A stretch of DNA of 64,000 bases, taken from contig NC_052125.1 in NCBI RefSeq assembly GCF_012273895.1, positions 2,542,001 to 2,606,000 on the forward strand, given 5' to 3'. Position 1 is the first letter of the stretch. Every line of letters begins with the position of its first letter. Shown here piece after piece: positions 45,930 to 58,900 of the stretch. The notes beneath the pieces are model-generated. The model made no database searches and was not told where the DNA came from. It was given only the letters and a program-made list of their open reading frames with translations. A program made the translations under genes and the position numbers. The DNA comes from Zerene cesonia. Taxonomy: Eukaryota > Arthropoda > Insecta > Lepidoptera > Pieridae.

Positions 45930-48292
45930 AGGATTTGACACATATTTTGTTTTCACGTCTGTTTGGTAAGCACTGGTGTGGTTGCGAATCTAGTAAAAAG
46001 TTTTTATGTTTTCAATAAGTACCTATTCTTAATGTATATTAAGTATTATTGTTGTTATAGATAAAACAATGGATATAAACGTCTATTTTATATTGGCTAA
46101 ACTACCTATGTTTTTATAATTTACATCTTCTTTCTTCATATCATTTTTTTATTAATTGTTAAATAAATTGCCATCATATATGTGTCGATATATTTATGTC
46201 GTGATCTCTCAAATTTTATTTAACAGCGATTTTTAAGCAGAACCTAGCAACTGAATAGTGTACATTCAACATTGATACTATCGTAGGTAAACCTATTTAA
46301 CTTATAGTATTATAGCATTTAAATGAATAACACTTTAAAAGAATATAAAAGATCGGTTGCTACGGTCTTAAATGACGCGGGTTCAAATCCCGTCTCGTGA
46401 TCAAATATTATTCTATTTCTTTAAAAATTTCTCAGTTTATACTTATATTAATCTTAAAGCATTATTCTCAAGCCAATTCTTATGATAAACGTGTTTTTAC
46501 AAGTAATCGACTTAGCTTTATCTTAATACAGTCAAAATATATTAAAGGCTTATTATGGTTTGATACGAATCGTCCATAAAATATACATTTATCTCAAAAA
46601 CGCTTCGTTTCCTTCAGCGCATACAGATAACAAAATTAAAATTATGAACGCACAAAATTATTTCAAGTTACCAAATTCCATCCTATAAGCAATAATTATC
46701 CTTTGATCGTGACATCGGAAACACCTGACCTGAGCAATTTGAAATTAATATAATATTTTAAAATTTTTTTCAGTGACATTCGCTGACGATAAAAACTTAA
46801 TGAGTAAAGCAACAGTTTTTGCCTGTCTGGCAAAGTGATTGCTATCTCACGCAACGAAAATCTAAGAAATTAAACAGTTACACTAGTAGTGAGGCCTGGG
46901 TATTTAATGAAAGTGAATAACGGACTATCTGTGAAACGATAAAGCGCTTTTGAATTCGGAAAAACGGCGCCAAAACGTATCGACGTGCGTCACTTTGACA
47001 GTTGTCACGTTATATATGTCTGTATGCATTATAAACCTTTGCCTCTAATGAATTTAATATGTCAAAATTAAAGATGATAGAAAACTACTTACTATTTATG
47101 TTCAGGAATAAGTATAGTCTATATTAATTTACTTTTCCGTCAGTGTTTGTATCAATTAAGGTCGAAGAACGGGGAAATTCCTTGCTTATCTATTTAATTT
47201 GAATTGACATTAAAATATCTGCACCGCCTGCACTCAAAGGGTTTTATTGGCATAGTCGCGTGCCGCTGCAAATTTGTTGTCACATATAGCCAATGCAACA
47301 ATTTATTTTCGCTCCGAGTTCTTTATTATTATGACACGACTCCGATAGACGGAAAATATGTATGGTATCAACGTACACGCAACAACTCCGGGCCACACGT
47401 CAATCGATAACCGATCGAAATCATTCACAACTTACCCCTGACATTTATTTATTGTGCCGCAAAAAAAATCGCTTTCATTTATTTGACATAATTATTATCG
47501 ATTTGTGGGTCAACAAAGAAAGCGCCGAGCAAACAAGTTATTTTGCAAATTAACTAATATTTATAAATTTTACGGCATTAATTAAGCCGGTGCTAAGTGT
47601 AATTGATTTTACGATTCGTTAGAATGCGTTTTGATACGGGATAAAAGTTGTTAAATTGTCTATGGTTGGAGACGGTGCGAATAACCTCGACAGTATGTTC
47701 ATTTGGAAAACCTTGCCGTTATTCATCCTACCTCGAAAGTATGTTTATAAATTCCGTTTAGATGTAGAAAACAGTTGAAATATGGTCTAATTTACATAAC
47801 TAAACAATATTTAGTGGTGTTGTTTTCATTCCGATAAATATACTGTAATGTTTTAAATGACAGTATGTTTATGGACTCGCTGCATTTATGGAAAATTATC
47901 GTCATGGGTGCTGTACAGTGTACGTGAATAAACAAGTCACAATTTATTTAAAACACCGACGAAAGGGTCCGTTCAAGAATTTCTCACGTTTTGACATTTA
48001 CTATTTCCCGCCATTCGTCATATGTCAATCCTGTCGGCCATTTTGTCATTAGCCTAACATGGCAACTAGTACGCGCGTAGAGTAGGCATTGGCCATTCAT
48101 CATATAAACGATGAAACGCATGTACAATAAAATTTAATGTAATTGCGCCTGGTGCGTAATTATTTCACGCGTTATTTACGGCGAATGATAAAGACACGCA
48201 CTCTTGTGGTGTATTGATGAAAAAAGTGACAAAATTACAGAGTATTTGTTTATCGAAACAATGGCTAATATCATTAAGTTATACTTTGTCAT
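45930..48292. other. repeat-poor intron 1 DNA
   Basis: No coding frame is supported. A GGGTTCAAATCCC T-arm-like hairpin lies at 46380-46392. A CpG-containing unique block lies at 47930-48190. Confidence 0.45.
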
Positions 48293-48518
48293 TCTAGTCC
48301 GCCTGCGGTTTCGTCCGCGTCGTCAAAGAATTAGGGACAACCCCGAGTTGGTTTGGAAACTCGGTTTTTCACACATAGTCGTCGTTCCTGTGGGATTCCC
48401 GGGATAAAAACTATATCATGTCCTTATTCGGGTCACAATTTATCTCCGTACCAACTATCATCCCAATCAGTTGGTTGGTTGGCAACGGTTTTGGTGTGAA
48501 GAGCCAGATATACAGAGT
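48293..48518 (-). mobile_element. Helitron-like element of another family
   Basis: CTAGTCCGCCTGCGGTTTCG start with a GCGG-TTTCGT-CCGC hairpin; internal GGGATTCCCGGGATAAAAAC. A relative is at 53868-54062. Confidence 0.6.
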
Positions 48519-49269
48519 TAATTTCGAATTAACAATAAGCAGGGATATGTGAATATATATCTAAATGTCTATATCTTTCCGTAACATTAGTAAATGTCAA
48601 AATACACGTTTCAAACATGGAATGAGGTTTTAACAACACCAATAATACCGTGCAGGTTATATACATGTTAAAAAAAAAATTAAAAAAAAAAACCGCAAAA
48701 CAGCGGCTGACACATGACAGATGTCGAATTGTACGAAATGCTATCCGCCTACTGTTACTTTTCACAGTATTGCCAGTATCAGTATCAGTTAAAATGCTTT
48801 GTAAATGCCTTATTTTTTCGTGAAACAATCCACTGGCTTATTTGGATAGATAACACAATCATTAAGCCTGTATTTAAGCCTATACCTTTAAAGGCTACAT
48901 TGTCAACGCTTTTTTAACAAATTTTAACCTATGACTTGACAATATTATTGATCCAAACTTCGAAAGAAGACAATTAAGTACCAAATACCATACTATAATG
49001 TACCTACATACGTAGATCTCATTATGCTAATGTTAAAAAAAAGATGTCACATTCACAAGTTTTTATCCAAAGAATTACAAATGTATGGTACTTTTATAAA
49101 TTATCTAACCTGCAAATTGGCTTCTTTTTAATAGAAGTGTCAACAAACAACTGACAAACAAACAAACAACGTCTTTGGAAGTCTTTTTTTTTATTTTTAA
49201 TTCGTAAAGCTATTAACGTATTTACTTCCGAAGTGCCATAAAGTAGACATAAGTATAGACTATTTATAT

Positions 49270-49499
49270 ATACAAGTATACTATTGGTCCATCCCGGCTT
49301 TGCACGTAGTATGCATATAGCTAAGAGCTAGACGGTTGCTCGGCTCTGCCTAGACATGAACATTTCTGTTTTATCTCAAGGGAGCATTTAATCGGGATAA
49401 AAAGTATCCTATCACCCAAGTCAGTTCATCCCTCAGCGTGATTGAAGGACAGACATCCAAAGAAACAAACTTTCACATTTATATTAGTGTGATAGTGCG
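49270..49499 (-). mobile_element. Helitron-like relic
   Basis: GGTCCATCCCGGCTTTGCAC start, TAATCGGGATAAAAAGTATC and AAACTTTCACATTTATATTA end, so collinear with but distant from family A. Confidence 0.5.
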
Positions 49500-49607
49500 A
49501 TAACAGTCAGGGATCACTTACGAAGTGTACGGTGGAAGAATTATTAAAATCAGTCCAATAGTTTCTAAGATTAGCGCGTACAAACAGCCCCTTCAGCTTT
49601 ATATTAT
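49500..49607 (-). mobile_element. family B-like fragment
   Basis: It includes TTTCTAAGATTAGCGCGTAC and CTTCAGCTTTATATTAT, abutting the next element. Confidence 0.5.
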
Positions 49608-49794
49608 ACTAGCTGTTACCCGTGACGTTCCTCGCGTGGTACCCTGGTAAAAAGTAGCCTATGTAATAATCCAGACTACGATCTATCTCTGTACCAAATT
49701 TTATAAAAATACCATAAGCTGTTTTTGCGTAAAAGAGCAACAAACATCCATCGATCCATACTTACAAACTTTCGCGTTTACAATATTAGCCCGA
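49608..49794 (-). mobile_element. diverged family A element
   Basis: ACTAGCTGTTACCCGTGACG start and ACTTTCGCGTTTACAATATT end. Confidence 0.7.
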
Positions 49795-50019
49795 TATTAT
49801 AAGCAAAACTTGTATTCGTAAATAATAATAAACAATATTTGAAAGTTCCACAATATTAAGAAAAACAGAAATTAAGTACCCACGCTTCCGCACAGTATTT
49901 TATTATTTGCTCTTACAGTAATGGGTTATAACTGAAAATCAGTGTATTATTTATTTTTTCCATGAGCCGAGTAGTTATGCTTATAACATGACATTGATTG
50001 ATTATAAAATTATATACGT

Positions 50020-50219
50020 ACTAGCTGTAGCTGGTTTCACCCGCGTAAGTCCGTATCCCGTAGGAATATCAGAATAAAAAGCCTATATGTTATTCCAGTT
50101 ATCCAGCTGTCTACGTACCAAATTTCATTGCAATTGGTTCAGTAGTTTTTACGTGAAAGAGTAACAAACATCCATACATCCATACTTACAAACTTTCGCA
50201 TTTATAATATTAATAGGAT
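50020..50219 (-). mobile_element. family A element (same subfamily as the gapped copy)
   Basis: It has ATATCAGAATAAAAAG and AGTAACAAACATCCATACAT, as at the flanks of the first gap. It is complete apart from a damaged first hairpin arm. Confidence 0.85.
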
Positions 50220-51941
50220 TATATATTACCTAATATTTGAGTAGATTGTTCTGTAATGTCACAATAAGCATTCTTATATTCGTAAGGTACTATTAAATGG
50301 CTCAGTACTAAAGCTGCAGTTATTTAGTGTTACCTAGGTTCGTAACCTAATTATACGTTTAGAAAATTTTCACAAATTCCATCAAAATATAAATTAGTAA
50401 TTTAAATAATTTCTAGGCGTCAAAAAAAGTGTAGCGCCATTATTTACCCAGCATAAGATAAAACCCTTAACTTTCAATATTTAAGTTATATTATAATAAG
50501 TAAGTTTTAGATCCAAAGGTTCAAATAAGTATGAATAAATCTCCATAATCAGAATAATTATGTTTCATACGTATAGGAAATCGAAAGTTATGATCGGCAA
50601 CTAACGAGTCTTATCTATAGAGCGTGAAAGTCTAGATATAGGAAGCTTTATAGGGCTTGTTATGTTTAATTGAAGCGCTAACTGTAAAATTGAGTCGTTT
50701 ATATGTAATATTAACGTCTTCAATTAAAATTTTAATTGAAAATGGAAAAAGCGTACAAGGAAATCTTTAATAATGCAAATGATTGTAGTAATAAAAAATT
50801 ATAGGTTATTTTGTTTTTTTCTTATATTCTCAGCTTGCGCTTTGGCGCCAAAAAATGTTTGACAGTTAATATTTACATAACAAAGATCGAATCCAGGTTG
50901 AATTGCGCGAATGTTCGCTGACAAATATGGAATATACATTTGCAAATGTAAATACTCTTCAGGGATCGCCTAGGTATTCCAATGTGTGTGAACTGTATAC
51001 GATTTGACCGGTTAAACATAATTTTAACATGATTCAATTAAATGCTTCGTAATTAAGGTATATCTAAAAGATGCAATTACAATTATCAAAAACGTACCCC
51101 CAAAAATCTGAATTTTAGTGCTACATCTTATCATATTTACATGGTTGTTGTTTGATAGTGGAAAATCACATAGTATGCATTTATGTGAAAAATCTATTGA
51201 CTGAGTCAATCTTTTGAACCACTAAGCTTTGTTTAATGTTATATTTTTTTCTAAGGCATCTTGCTTTATCAAAGAGAACAAGAGCTGCCCAAGCTGCTTA
51301 CCTATATTTTATTCTTTAAAATATTCTGTTTTCCTTTTATTATGGCTTATTACAGCCCTGATGTGGAATATGTAGAATGTTTGCTCTGCCTACGTACACC
51401 ATTCACTTCGTAATTGAAAAAGATTTGATACAATACGTTAATAATAATAATAATGAGACAAAAAGTTCTCTGCAGTTAGAAGGTATCTAATAAATGCGCA
51501 ACAATGTTCTATCCCACTCCGATCTATCGAAATAAACAGAGATAACCAGTTAAAATTAGATTCCATTTGACGATAGAACAGAGTTAATTTATATCGTCTC
51601 AAATATCTTGTGTTAATTGTTTTCAAACGTCAATTGTTATTTAAATCTAACGTTTATTTATCTTAACAACCAATTTTGTTCGAATAATTACAGAATAACT
51701 GCTGTAAAGTTTTATATTTACAGACCATTATTCAAAACTGAACTTTTGTATTTATTGATATTGGTTAAAAGATGTATTGTTTGTGACATTGTTGGTACTC
51801 TCTGGATTAATTGAACCACATTTAATAATTATTTTACCAAATGAGAGCCATGTAAGTGTATCTCTCATCATCATAGTTTTTCAGGGATCAAACCGATCTT
51901 ATCAAAACAGAACAAATTGATGGAATCATTAGAGATATGGA
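50220..51941. other. AT-rich DNA, nothing recognised
   Basis: No repeat termini, RNA genes or credible frames were seen. Confidence 0.5.
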
Positions 51942-52016
51942 ATCCTACTATTAATATAAATGCGAAAGTTTGTAAGGATGTGAGTGCTTGTTGTGAAACC
52001 GCGGGGCGCAGCTAGT
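51942..52016 (+). mobile_element. minimal 75-bp family A element
   Basis: It keeps only the 5' end (TCCTACTATTAATATAAATG through GGATGTGAG) and the 3' end (GTGAAACCGCGGGGCGCAG plus CTAGT). About 125 internal bases are missing, including the first hairpin arm. Confidence 0.85.
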
Positions 52017-52304
52017 AAGCAATATTTCTGTAAATTATCAATCGTAAAGCATTATATAATTTGAACAATATACACTGCGGATTCAGAAACTTGGTTGATA
52101 TTTAAAACGTCGTTGCAATAAAAAAAGGTCTTATACAGTTGATGCTGGCTCTTCTGTGATCTAGCTTTGAGATTGATTGTTAATTCGACTCTTGAATAAG
52201 AATAGTTAAGAATTTTAGATAACACAGCGTCTAGGATTATAAAATTCCGTTTTCCGCGTTAGGTACCTAATGAAAGAATCAACTAAGATATCTCATTTGG
52301 TGTG

Positions 52305-52362
52305 TATGTGGGATTCGACAGTGTCTCTCGCCATACCGGAGCGAAACCTAACCACTCGGCCC
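52305..52362 (-). mobile_element. tRNA-like SINE head fragment
   Basis: On the minus strand GGCCGAGTGGTTAGGTTTCG resembles a tRNA A-box, and GTCGAATCCC a B-box. No cloverleaf closes, so it is a relic. It lies directly before the LINE tail at 52370. Confidence 0.55.
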
Positions 52363-52369
52363 CACATAT

Positions 52370-52520
52370 TCTTCGTACATTTCCTTTCCAACCAGGTTGC
52401 CTGGCAGAAATTGCTGTTAAGCAATAAGGCCGCCTCATGCACAAAAGATGCCTTTTTTGTATTCTTGCTGTTTTTGTCTAAGTTTGTGCAATAAAGCATT
52501 ATAAATATAAATAAATAAAT
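52370..52520 (+). mobile_element. LINE 3' tail
   Basis: CAACCAGGTTGCCTGGCAG, GCTGTTAAGCAATAAGGCCG and GCAATAAAGCATTATAAATA with an ATAAATAAAT end. Confidence 0.65.
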
Positions 52521-53411
52521 AGTCCCTATTCTCTTTAATGTTTCCAATATGTATTCATGTATGTTTGTTCGTCTGACTGGTACTCCAACAAGGGCCTACT
52601 GAAAAGCGCTGCGCATTACGCGTAGCACATGCTGAGTAGTTATACTTTTTACTTCCACACCGATTAGATATAATCCCGCCTTTTTATTATACGTTCGTTA
52701 ACATTATGTGGTGTTGAATAAACATTCTTTCTCTCTTTCAATAATGTTTAGGATGTTAGATAGGAGCAATTTGGGCGTCAAGCGTTTCAGAGTTCACAAT
52801 GACTTAAAATTATTATTTCTCCAATATTTTTATAATGTCTTATAAGAAATCAACAACGATACCAATACGATTTCTAACAGTCATAACTAATGACCGAACC
52901 TTTTGTTATCTTAATATTCCGACTTAAGTAAAAGGACTCTGGAAGTCTGGAGTCTAGATTGTTATTAGAGTTTTAAACCTCGTTGCTAGAAAGATTCATA
53001 ATTCGAATTTAATGTAGAAAATTAAACATACGCATAGCTCTTTAGACGGAGAGATTGAATTCAAACTTTGTACACTTATCAAAAATCTATTTTTTATTAG
53101 AGTTCTTCTTCTTATATATTATTAATAAGCCTTCTCAGGATTACCGGAATTGAAAAATAATTTTTTTACACAGACTCTGTATAAAAGCGAGACAATTTAG
53201 AGGTTTCTATCATTGAACCATCTTTTTTAAACTACATTTATTCTTTAGAATCATTAAGGATTAAGTTGATTTCATAAAAACATTCTATGTAGTTCCATAA
53301 ATGGATTTTCCAATTGAAAATAACCAATATTGGATCATAAAATTAAAAAAATGCGAAGCATCTATATTAATACTTAAATAAATTAAATTTTACTCAATAA
53401 AATTATAAAAG

Positions 53412-53570
53412 ACTACCTCTGCCCCGCGGTTTCATTCACGACCTCCATGATTTTCTTTAGCACATAGCTATCCTCCATAATAAGACTATCTAAGACGAGC
53501 GAATTTTTCAAATCGTACCACGTCGTTTCTCAGATAAGCGCGTTCAAAAAAACATACATTCAACTTTAAG
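53412..53570 (-). mobile_element. family B element
   Basis: CTACCTCTGCCCCGCGGTTT start and CAGATAAGCGCGTTC near the end. Confidence 0.6.
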
Positions 53571-53867
53571 ATTGAACCATAATTTCACACAGAAATCAAC
53601 AAATTTCTCAATCGAAAGTATTAAACGCGGCGAGTAATTGATATTTTCCTATAAGTACTATATTCAAAGGTTAGGAAGGGTAACAGAAATGCCGACCCGA
53701 ACTATAAATATGTAATTAATATCGATTCAAGTAGGTATATGAACGTAGGTCTTTTGTCAAACTGGTGTTTTAAATAATGACTGCAATAAAATCAGTTTAT
53801 TATGTATCGTTTAACTTTGACTTTATTAATACCATGTTTGTATCATGGTTTATTGGTTGATTACTGA

Positions 53868-54062
53868 TAACTCGTTCCGCGTCCGCGTAGTCAAAGGGAG
53901 ATGCAGTCCCGGGGTTTCACGGGTATAGTTCCTGCTCCTATGAGTGTTCCGGGATAAATACTATACTGTAACCTTTCTCGAGTTGTGAACTATCTTTACC
54001 AAATTTCATTTAAGTTAGTTGAATGGGAGCAGGGATAATAAGAGACTCTGACAGAGTTACTT
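53868..54062 (-). mobile_element. Helitron-like element, diverged
   Basis: GCGTCCGCGTAGTCAAAGGG and TGTTCCGGGATAAATACTAT align with 48293-48518. Confidence 0.5.
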
Positions 54063-54826
54063 TACTATTTTTAATAGTCCTTTAATATTGCTAAGGTATT
54101 ATGATGGGTTATTTAATATATTTTAAATGATTGCTTATCTTTTAGTATTGTATTTTTGTATTTAGAATGATCTTTAAGAAGATATTTTAAACTGTATGTG
54201 TATATGTTATAGGATATAATTTTATGTAATATAGCTTCAAAAATCATAAACCATTTTATTGGATTATTCGATTAAAAATAAGCAATGCAACCCTCGATAT
54301 TGTTTTATAATCAAGTATTTACCATTGGAGATGGTTAATTTACATTCTGTTGTAGATATTGAAGCAATATTTCTTGTATAAATCGACACTTCTAAATTGT
54401 AGGTTATTTTTTAAGACATTGACGATCTGTATTGTATATTGTTTTAATCTTGCTTTTTAATTCATTTAAAATGTGAAGACAGGTAGGTACCTAAAAGATA
54501 TCTATAATTATTAAATATTAAAATAATAATAAAAACTTTTTCGTGAAACTTTCGTGAAATTTTCGTTTATTAGTGTGTATTATGTTTTGTTTTTTTTTTT
54601 TTTATTTACTTGCCAGGTTTCAGTTTGATTGCGTTTTAAGGTTTAAGATAATTTAAAAATAGATTAATGAAAGCATCACAAAACCTAATTGGTTTAAGTG
54701 CATTTTTAATAAATTGTCATCTAGAAAGATGAATTTAAAAAATCTCAATTTGGTGACTTTTTTGCCCTATATAATTTTTTTATATTCTTCTTTTACCATT
54801 TTAGTTAATTCAGTATCCTGTACCCT

Positions 54827-55020
54827 TACTTAAAATTATAAATCTGAAAGTATGTTTGTTCGTTTTTCCTCTTATACATAGCAACGGAGCAATTCTATGA
54901 TTTGGTTTATGGGTGGAGATAGTTGGGAGGCCAGAGATAGGCTTTTTACTGAGGTAAAATATCTCATTACCATGTGAATTCCCTTTGACTATGCGGGCGA
55001 AGCCGCGGGTGGTAAACTAG
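54827..55020 (+). mobile_element. Helitron-like element with GC hairpin
   Basis: It ends GCGGGCGAAGCCGCGGGTGG then TAAACTAG, with a GCGGGC...GCCGC stem. Confidence 0.65.
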
Positions 55021-55079
55021 GCAGAAATAATAACATACTAACATACATTTTATGAGTTTTACTGCTACATATCTAAATA

Positions 55080-55280
55080 TCCTACTAATATTATAAATAC
55101 GAAAGTTTGTAAGGATATGTGTATGTTTGTTAATCTTTCACACAAAAACTAATGAACCCATTGCAATGAAATTTGGTACATAGACAGCTGGACAACTGGA
55201 ATAACATATAGGCAACTTTTTATTACGATATTCCTACGGGACACGGACTTACACGGGTGAAACCGCGGGGCGCATCTAGT
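55080..55280 (+). mobile_element. family A Helitron-like element
   Basis: It is full length and ends GGGGCGCATCTAGT. Confidence 0.85.
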
Positions 55281-55399
55281 CTAAATATAAATCTGACATT
55301 AGTCCTTACCTAGCATATTAAATTGAAATTTCTCGCTACTATGAATCATGTTACTTGTGCCTTATAAATTAAATTTTGTCCGTCATCATTATATGTTAC

Positions 55400-55530
55400 T
55401 TTTCAACCGACTTCAAAAGAGGAGGTTATCAATTCGGCTGTTTTTTGTGTTTGTTGCCTCGTAACTATTTATTGCGTGAACCTATTTCGATGATTCTTTT
55501 TTGTTTGAAAGCGGGTGTCTCATTTTAATC
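55400..55530 (+). repeat. LINE-like relic
   Basis: CAACCGACTTCAAAAGAGGA followed by GGTTATCAATTCGGCTGTTT is the reverse of a common LINE tail motif. Confidence 0.5.
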
Positions 55531-55782
55531 TAGTCTAGTTCTGATAATGTGAGGATGGTGGAGTTTTTTTTTTTAATAATTATCTTATTCAATAGCATCA
55601 ATATTAAATGCGACATGTTTTTTTCTTTTAAATATTTGTTTTGAAACCATTTTGAATTTTGAAAACACCTATTGTGAAAACAATTAAAATAATGTTTATT
55701 TTTTGGCAACTGATACAACTTTATAAAAGGCTTGTGAAAAGTCCGTACAAACGAAGATGATATTAAACTCGCATATTTATAA

Positions 55783-56009
55783 AAGTGGTGCGAACCTCGG
55801 ACTTCAAAATCGGTAAGTCGGGGTTCGAGACCGGGCGAGCGTGCAGGAAATAAATTGATTTTTCAATTTATCTGCACATGTGAATAAAATCACCATTGCT
55901 TAAAACGGTGAAAGAAAACATCGTGAGGAAACCGGAATGTCCAAGAATCAAATTATGGCCTGAACCCTCATAGGAGGCCTGTGTCCCAGCAGTGGGAACA
56001 TATATGGGC

Positions 56010-56040
<31 letters not shown>
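55783..56040 (+). mobile_element. SINE S1 with internal deletion and (GAT)10 tail
   Basis: It lacks the first bases of the head and about 50 internal bases present at 2391-2690. The tail GGGCT(GAT)10 is at 56011-56040. Confidence 0.8.
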
Positions 56041-56139
56041 ATTAATAAAAATCATAAATTGCTAGATTTGTTTCAATGCTGCTATAATAATCATTCCAAT
56101 AACTGTCATATGATTTGTTAAATTTATTTATAGTATTTT

Positions 56140-56275
56140 CTTCTGTTTGATTTTACGCGAGTATTATACATTCAGTCTCCCCGTGACCACGCTCGCTGTA
56201 AAGTGTTCGAAACGTCGGGTTAATAATATAATAAATAAATTGCGTTTAAAATCCGTTAAAAAGTTTTTAATTTTT
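56140..56275 (+). repeat. repeat G
   Basis: This is the partner of 29466-29650, with a deletion before GCTCGCTGTAAAGTG. Confidence 0.65.
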
Positions 56276-56574
56276 TAAATGTATTTATTTTATTTATTAT
56301 TATTACAGAAAAAACACTTTTTACAAAATATTTTGCTATGTGAAACCTTATGAGGTTTGCAACAACGCTCAATAGATCGATAGATTAGGTCATAAGGGTT
56401 ATTTTTTTTATTCATTTAGATATAACTACCTAACTATGTGAGAGTTCCCGTTAGATCAATCCATTCAGTAAAGCTCTTATGTATCTGATTAAATAATTTG
56501 AATGAATGAACAATCATTTATTGCACACTAAATACAGTACTAGAAAATATAATACGAGTATCATCATATATAGA

Positions 56575-56640
56575 GTCTTATCGCTATAAGCGATTTCTCC
56601 CAGACAACCCGGAAAATCGGATAACATTTTGTTGTGGTTG
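56575..56640 (-). mobile_element. LINE 3' tail, inverted
   Basis: CTTATCGCTATAAGCGATTT followed by CTCCCAGACAACCCGG is the reverse complement of the block at 19920-19965. Confidence 0.55.
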
Positions 56641-56787
56641 TGCATTTCAATTACATCATTAAAACACAGATAAATAAATAGAAACACAATCTCTATTAAT
56701 TTATATAAGAAATAAATCTAGATATAAAGTCCATGTATTTTATTTTATTTTCAATAGTTGCGATAATGCATTTAGGCAATATGAAGA

Positions 56788-56990
56788 ACTATCTGCGCCC
56801 CGCGGTTTCACCCGCGTAAGTTCGTATCCTGTAGGAATATCGGGATAAAAAGTTGCCTATATGTTATTCCAGTTGTCCAGCTGTCTACGTGACAAATTTA
56901 ATTGCAATCGGTTTAGCAGTTTTTGCGTGAAAGAGTAACAAACACACACACACATCCTTACAAACTTTCGCATTATAATATTAGTAGGAT
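56788..56990 (-). mobile_element. family A Helitron-like element
   Basis: It is full length, with ACTATCTGCG at the CTAG end. Confidence 0.85.
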
Positions 56991-57323
56991 ATTTACATGA
57001 AGAAGTTGTATAAGCGTATTTCAACACGCGCTCAAATAATATTACATTACGGGCAACTTTTTTTTAGAAAGCAAATAGACTGCGTGCTCATAATGGGATA
57101 GTTACTTTGTATAGGCTAAAAAATAAAGTGGAGTACGCTGAAATTCATAATTGAAACACAACCAGACAGACAGACGAGCTGGCTAATAAATTTAATGGTA
57201 TTTTATATGAAACAGAAAAAATTATTTACAAAGTGATGTATTGGGACAATAATAGGAAGATGCATCAATGGTTTTGACATCTAGAGGTCAAATAATCTCA
57301 ATCAAATGCTGTAGGTTTTTAAG

Positions 57324-57480
57324 ACTAGCAGTACGCCCCGGCTTCGCCCAGGTTGTATTATGATAAATGCAAAAATTTACACTCCAGGTATAAGTTAGCT
57401 CCACTGGTAGAAAGGCGCTTAAGATCGGTTAAGCACTTTTTGAGTTACATTACGAAAAGCTTACAAATAAATCTGCTTTC
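57324..57480 (-). mobile_element. Helitron-like relic
   Basis: It begins ACTAGCAGTACGCCCCGGCT. The right end is unclear. Confidence 0.5.
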
Positions 57481-58170
57481 TTTATACAAATTTTGTCAAT
57501 TATTAGGCATTGACTACGATGGCCTAATAATGAAACAATTTTGATATATGGACCCAGGGCAGATCCTTGGTGGAGGCAAGAAGAAAAACATTATATTATA
57601 AGCAAAATAAGTAAGCTACTAGTATTGGATAATAGCAATTTAAAGATTTATGAACACTTAAAATAAACATCCCTTGCTAGTCATGAACTATATTATTTTC
57701 TAAAAAAATTATGATATATTTAGAATTTATAAGCTTGGAAGGTACGTATAAAATTTTACATGCATTTTTTTTAATATTACATTTTTTATATCATAACATT
57801 TTAACAAATTGTTGCTCCTTCAAGCTGGAATTTCACTCATACAAATTAGCTAAAAAAATTGCTGTTCATTTTCGGTCATTGTGATCTTATTAGGCTTTTT
57901 CTACTTATAAGACCTACATACAGTCATTGAATATAGCCCTAAATTTTGTTCAAATAATAGACAAAACAACAAGACCTAGAACATAGCCAATGAATGATCA
58001 TCTGATTTTATTCAGTAGCTAGAAAATACTAGAGATGGGACGGTTTCATAGGATTTTAAAAACTGTAGGAAACATCACTCGTCTGATACTGATAAATCAA
58101 TTTATATACCAAAGATAGCATTTTTATAAATGACAGCTCGTTTATTTAAACATAACGATTAGGTACTTAC
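57481..58170. other. unique AT-rich DNA downstream of the candidate first exon donor
   Basis: Nothing recognised. Confidence 0.5.
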
Positions 58171-58900
58171 GGGTAAAATTGATATGAACGTTGCTTTCAC
58201 AGCATCACTTCACACACAAATAGTCACACTTAATGTTATAGAAATTATAATCACTTATCACTCACGAGCTGGCGATACTTCAGATATTCAGAAATCGAAA
58301 GTGGAACACACCACAGTTGCAAGAATTACTATTGGGAAAAGCGTAATCAGAAATAAAGATACAATAGGCGGCAATTACAGACCAATTACGTATCCACAGA
58401 TTAAAATTCCTCTATCAGAATACACGTGCCGGCATATTCCAAATTCGAAACCGACCAGAGTCACTGGATGATTTTTTCTTTCACGTCACTGATGTCATTT
58501 TTGTTGGGTTTTGCAAAATCACGCGCGCAGTTTATTCTATAGTCATTTCTAGCACACAATCACCGACACTAAACACGATAACAGTCATCAAGTTCGAAAA
58601 AATCCGATCCGTCACTGACGGATGGGTAAAAAAAAACAGAACCGCACACAAGCACAAAATTCTGTCCAATTAAAGATAATGTTTGTGGAAATTTTAATAG
58701 CGTTCCCCTCCGAAGAAATCCGACACAACCAACTCCCGTTGAATTTAAACACTTAATGATCGGTTGGAGGAAATTGTCCGAGAAACGAACGGCCCAATGT
58801 AGCTGCGTCTCGCTCTAATTAGTACGGATCTACGCCGCTTGTATGAGTGGTATGGCGCTAGTGTGCTCTGGGGGGCGGATCGCAGTTTGAGGTGCAACGT
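58171..58900 (-). other. Dll: candidate non-coding first exon of Dll (right edge not determined)
   Basis: The coding exon starts at an acceptor inside the leader, so at least one 5' exon must lie to the right. The best candidate ends at a textbook minus-strand donor, GTAAGTA (58170-58164). It extends through a 700-base, repeat-free stretch of high complexity with more CpG than its surroundings. No coding frame starts here that joins the Dll frame. The transcription start is not identifiable, so 58900 is arbitrary. The alternative is that this is only an enhancer with a chance donor. Confidence 0.4.

Larger units (their letters stand above)
36158..58170 (-). other. Dll: putative Dll intron 1
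   Basis: This is about 22 kb between the candidate first exon donor and the leader acceptor. It contains two 1000-N gaps and a probably inverted contig (38316-40651), so its true length is shorter, perhaps by more than 1 kb. The boundaries depend on the first-exon call. Confidence 0.4.

Noticed and set aside
46366..46402. tRNA-like T-arm GGGTTCAAATCCC
   Set aside because: No matching acceptor stem, D-arm or anticodon arm at the right distance, so not a tRNA gene.
56011..56040. Short regular repeats such as (GAT)10 and CATGTCTCT units as a CRISPR array
   Set aside because: They are simple repeats with no spacers, in a eukaryotic genome.
58184..58471. A 95-codon plus-strand frame
   Set aside because: It is antisense to the candidate Dll first exon, has no recognisable family, and no other exon nearby to join.
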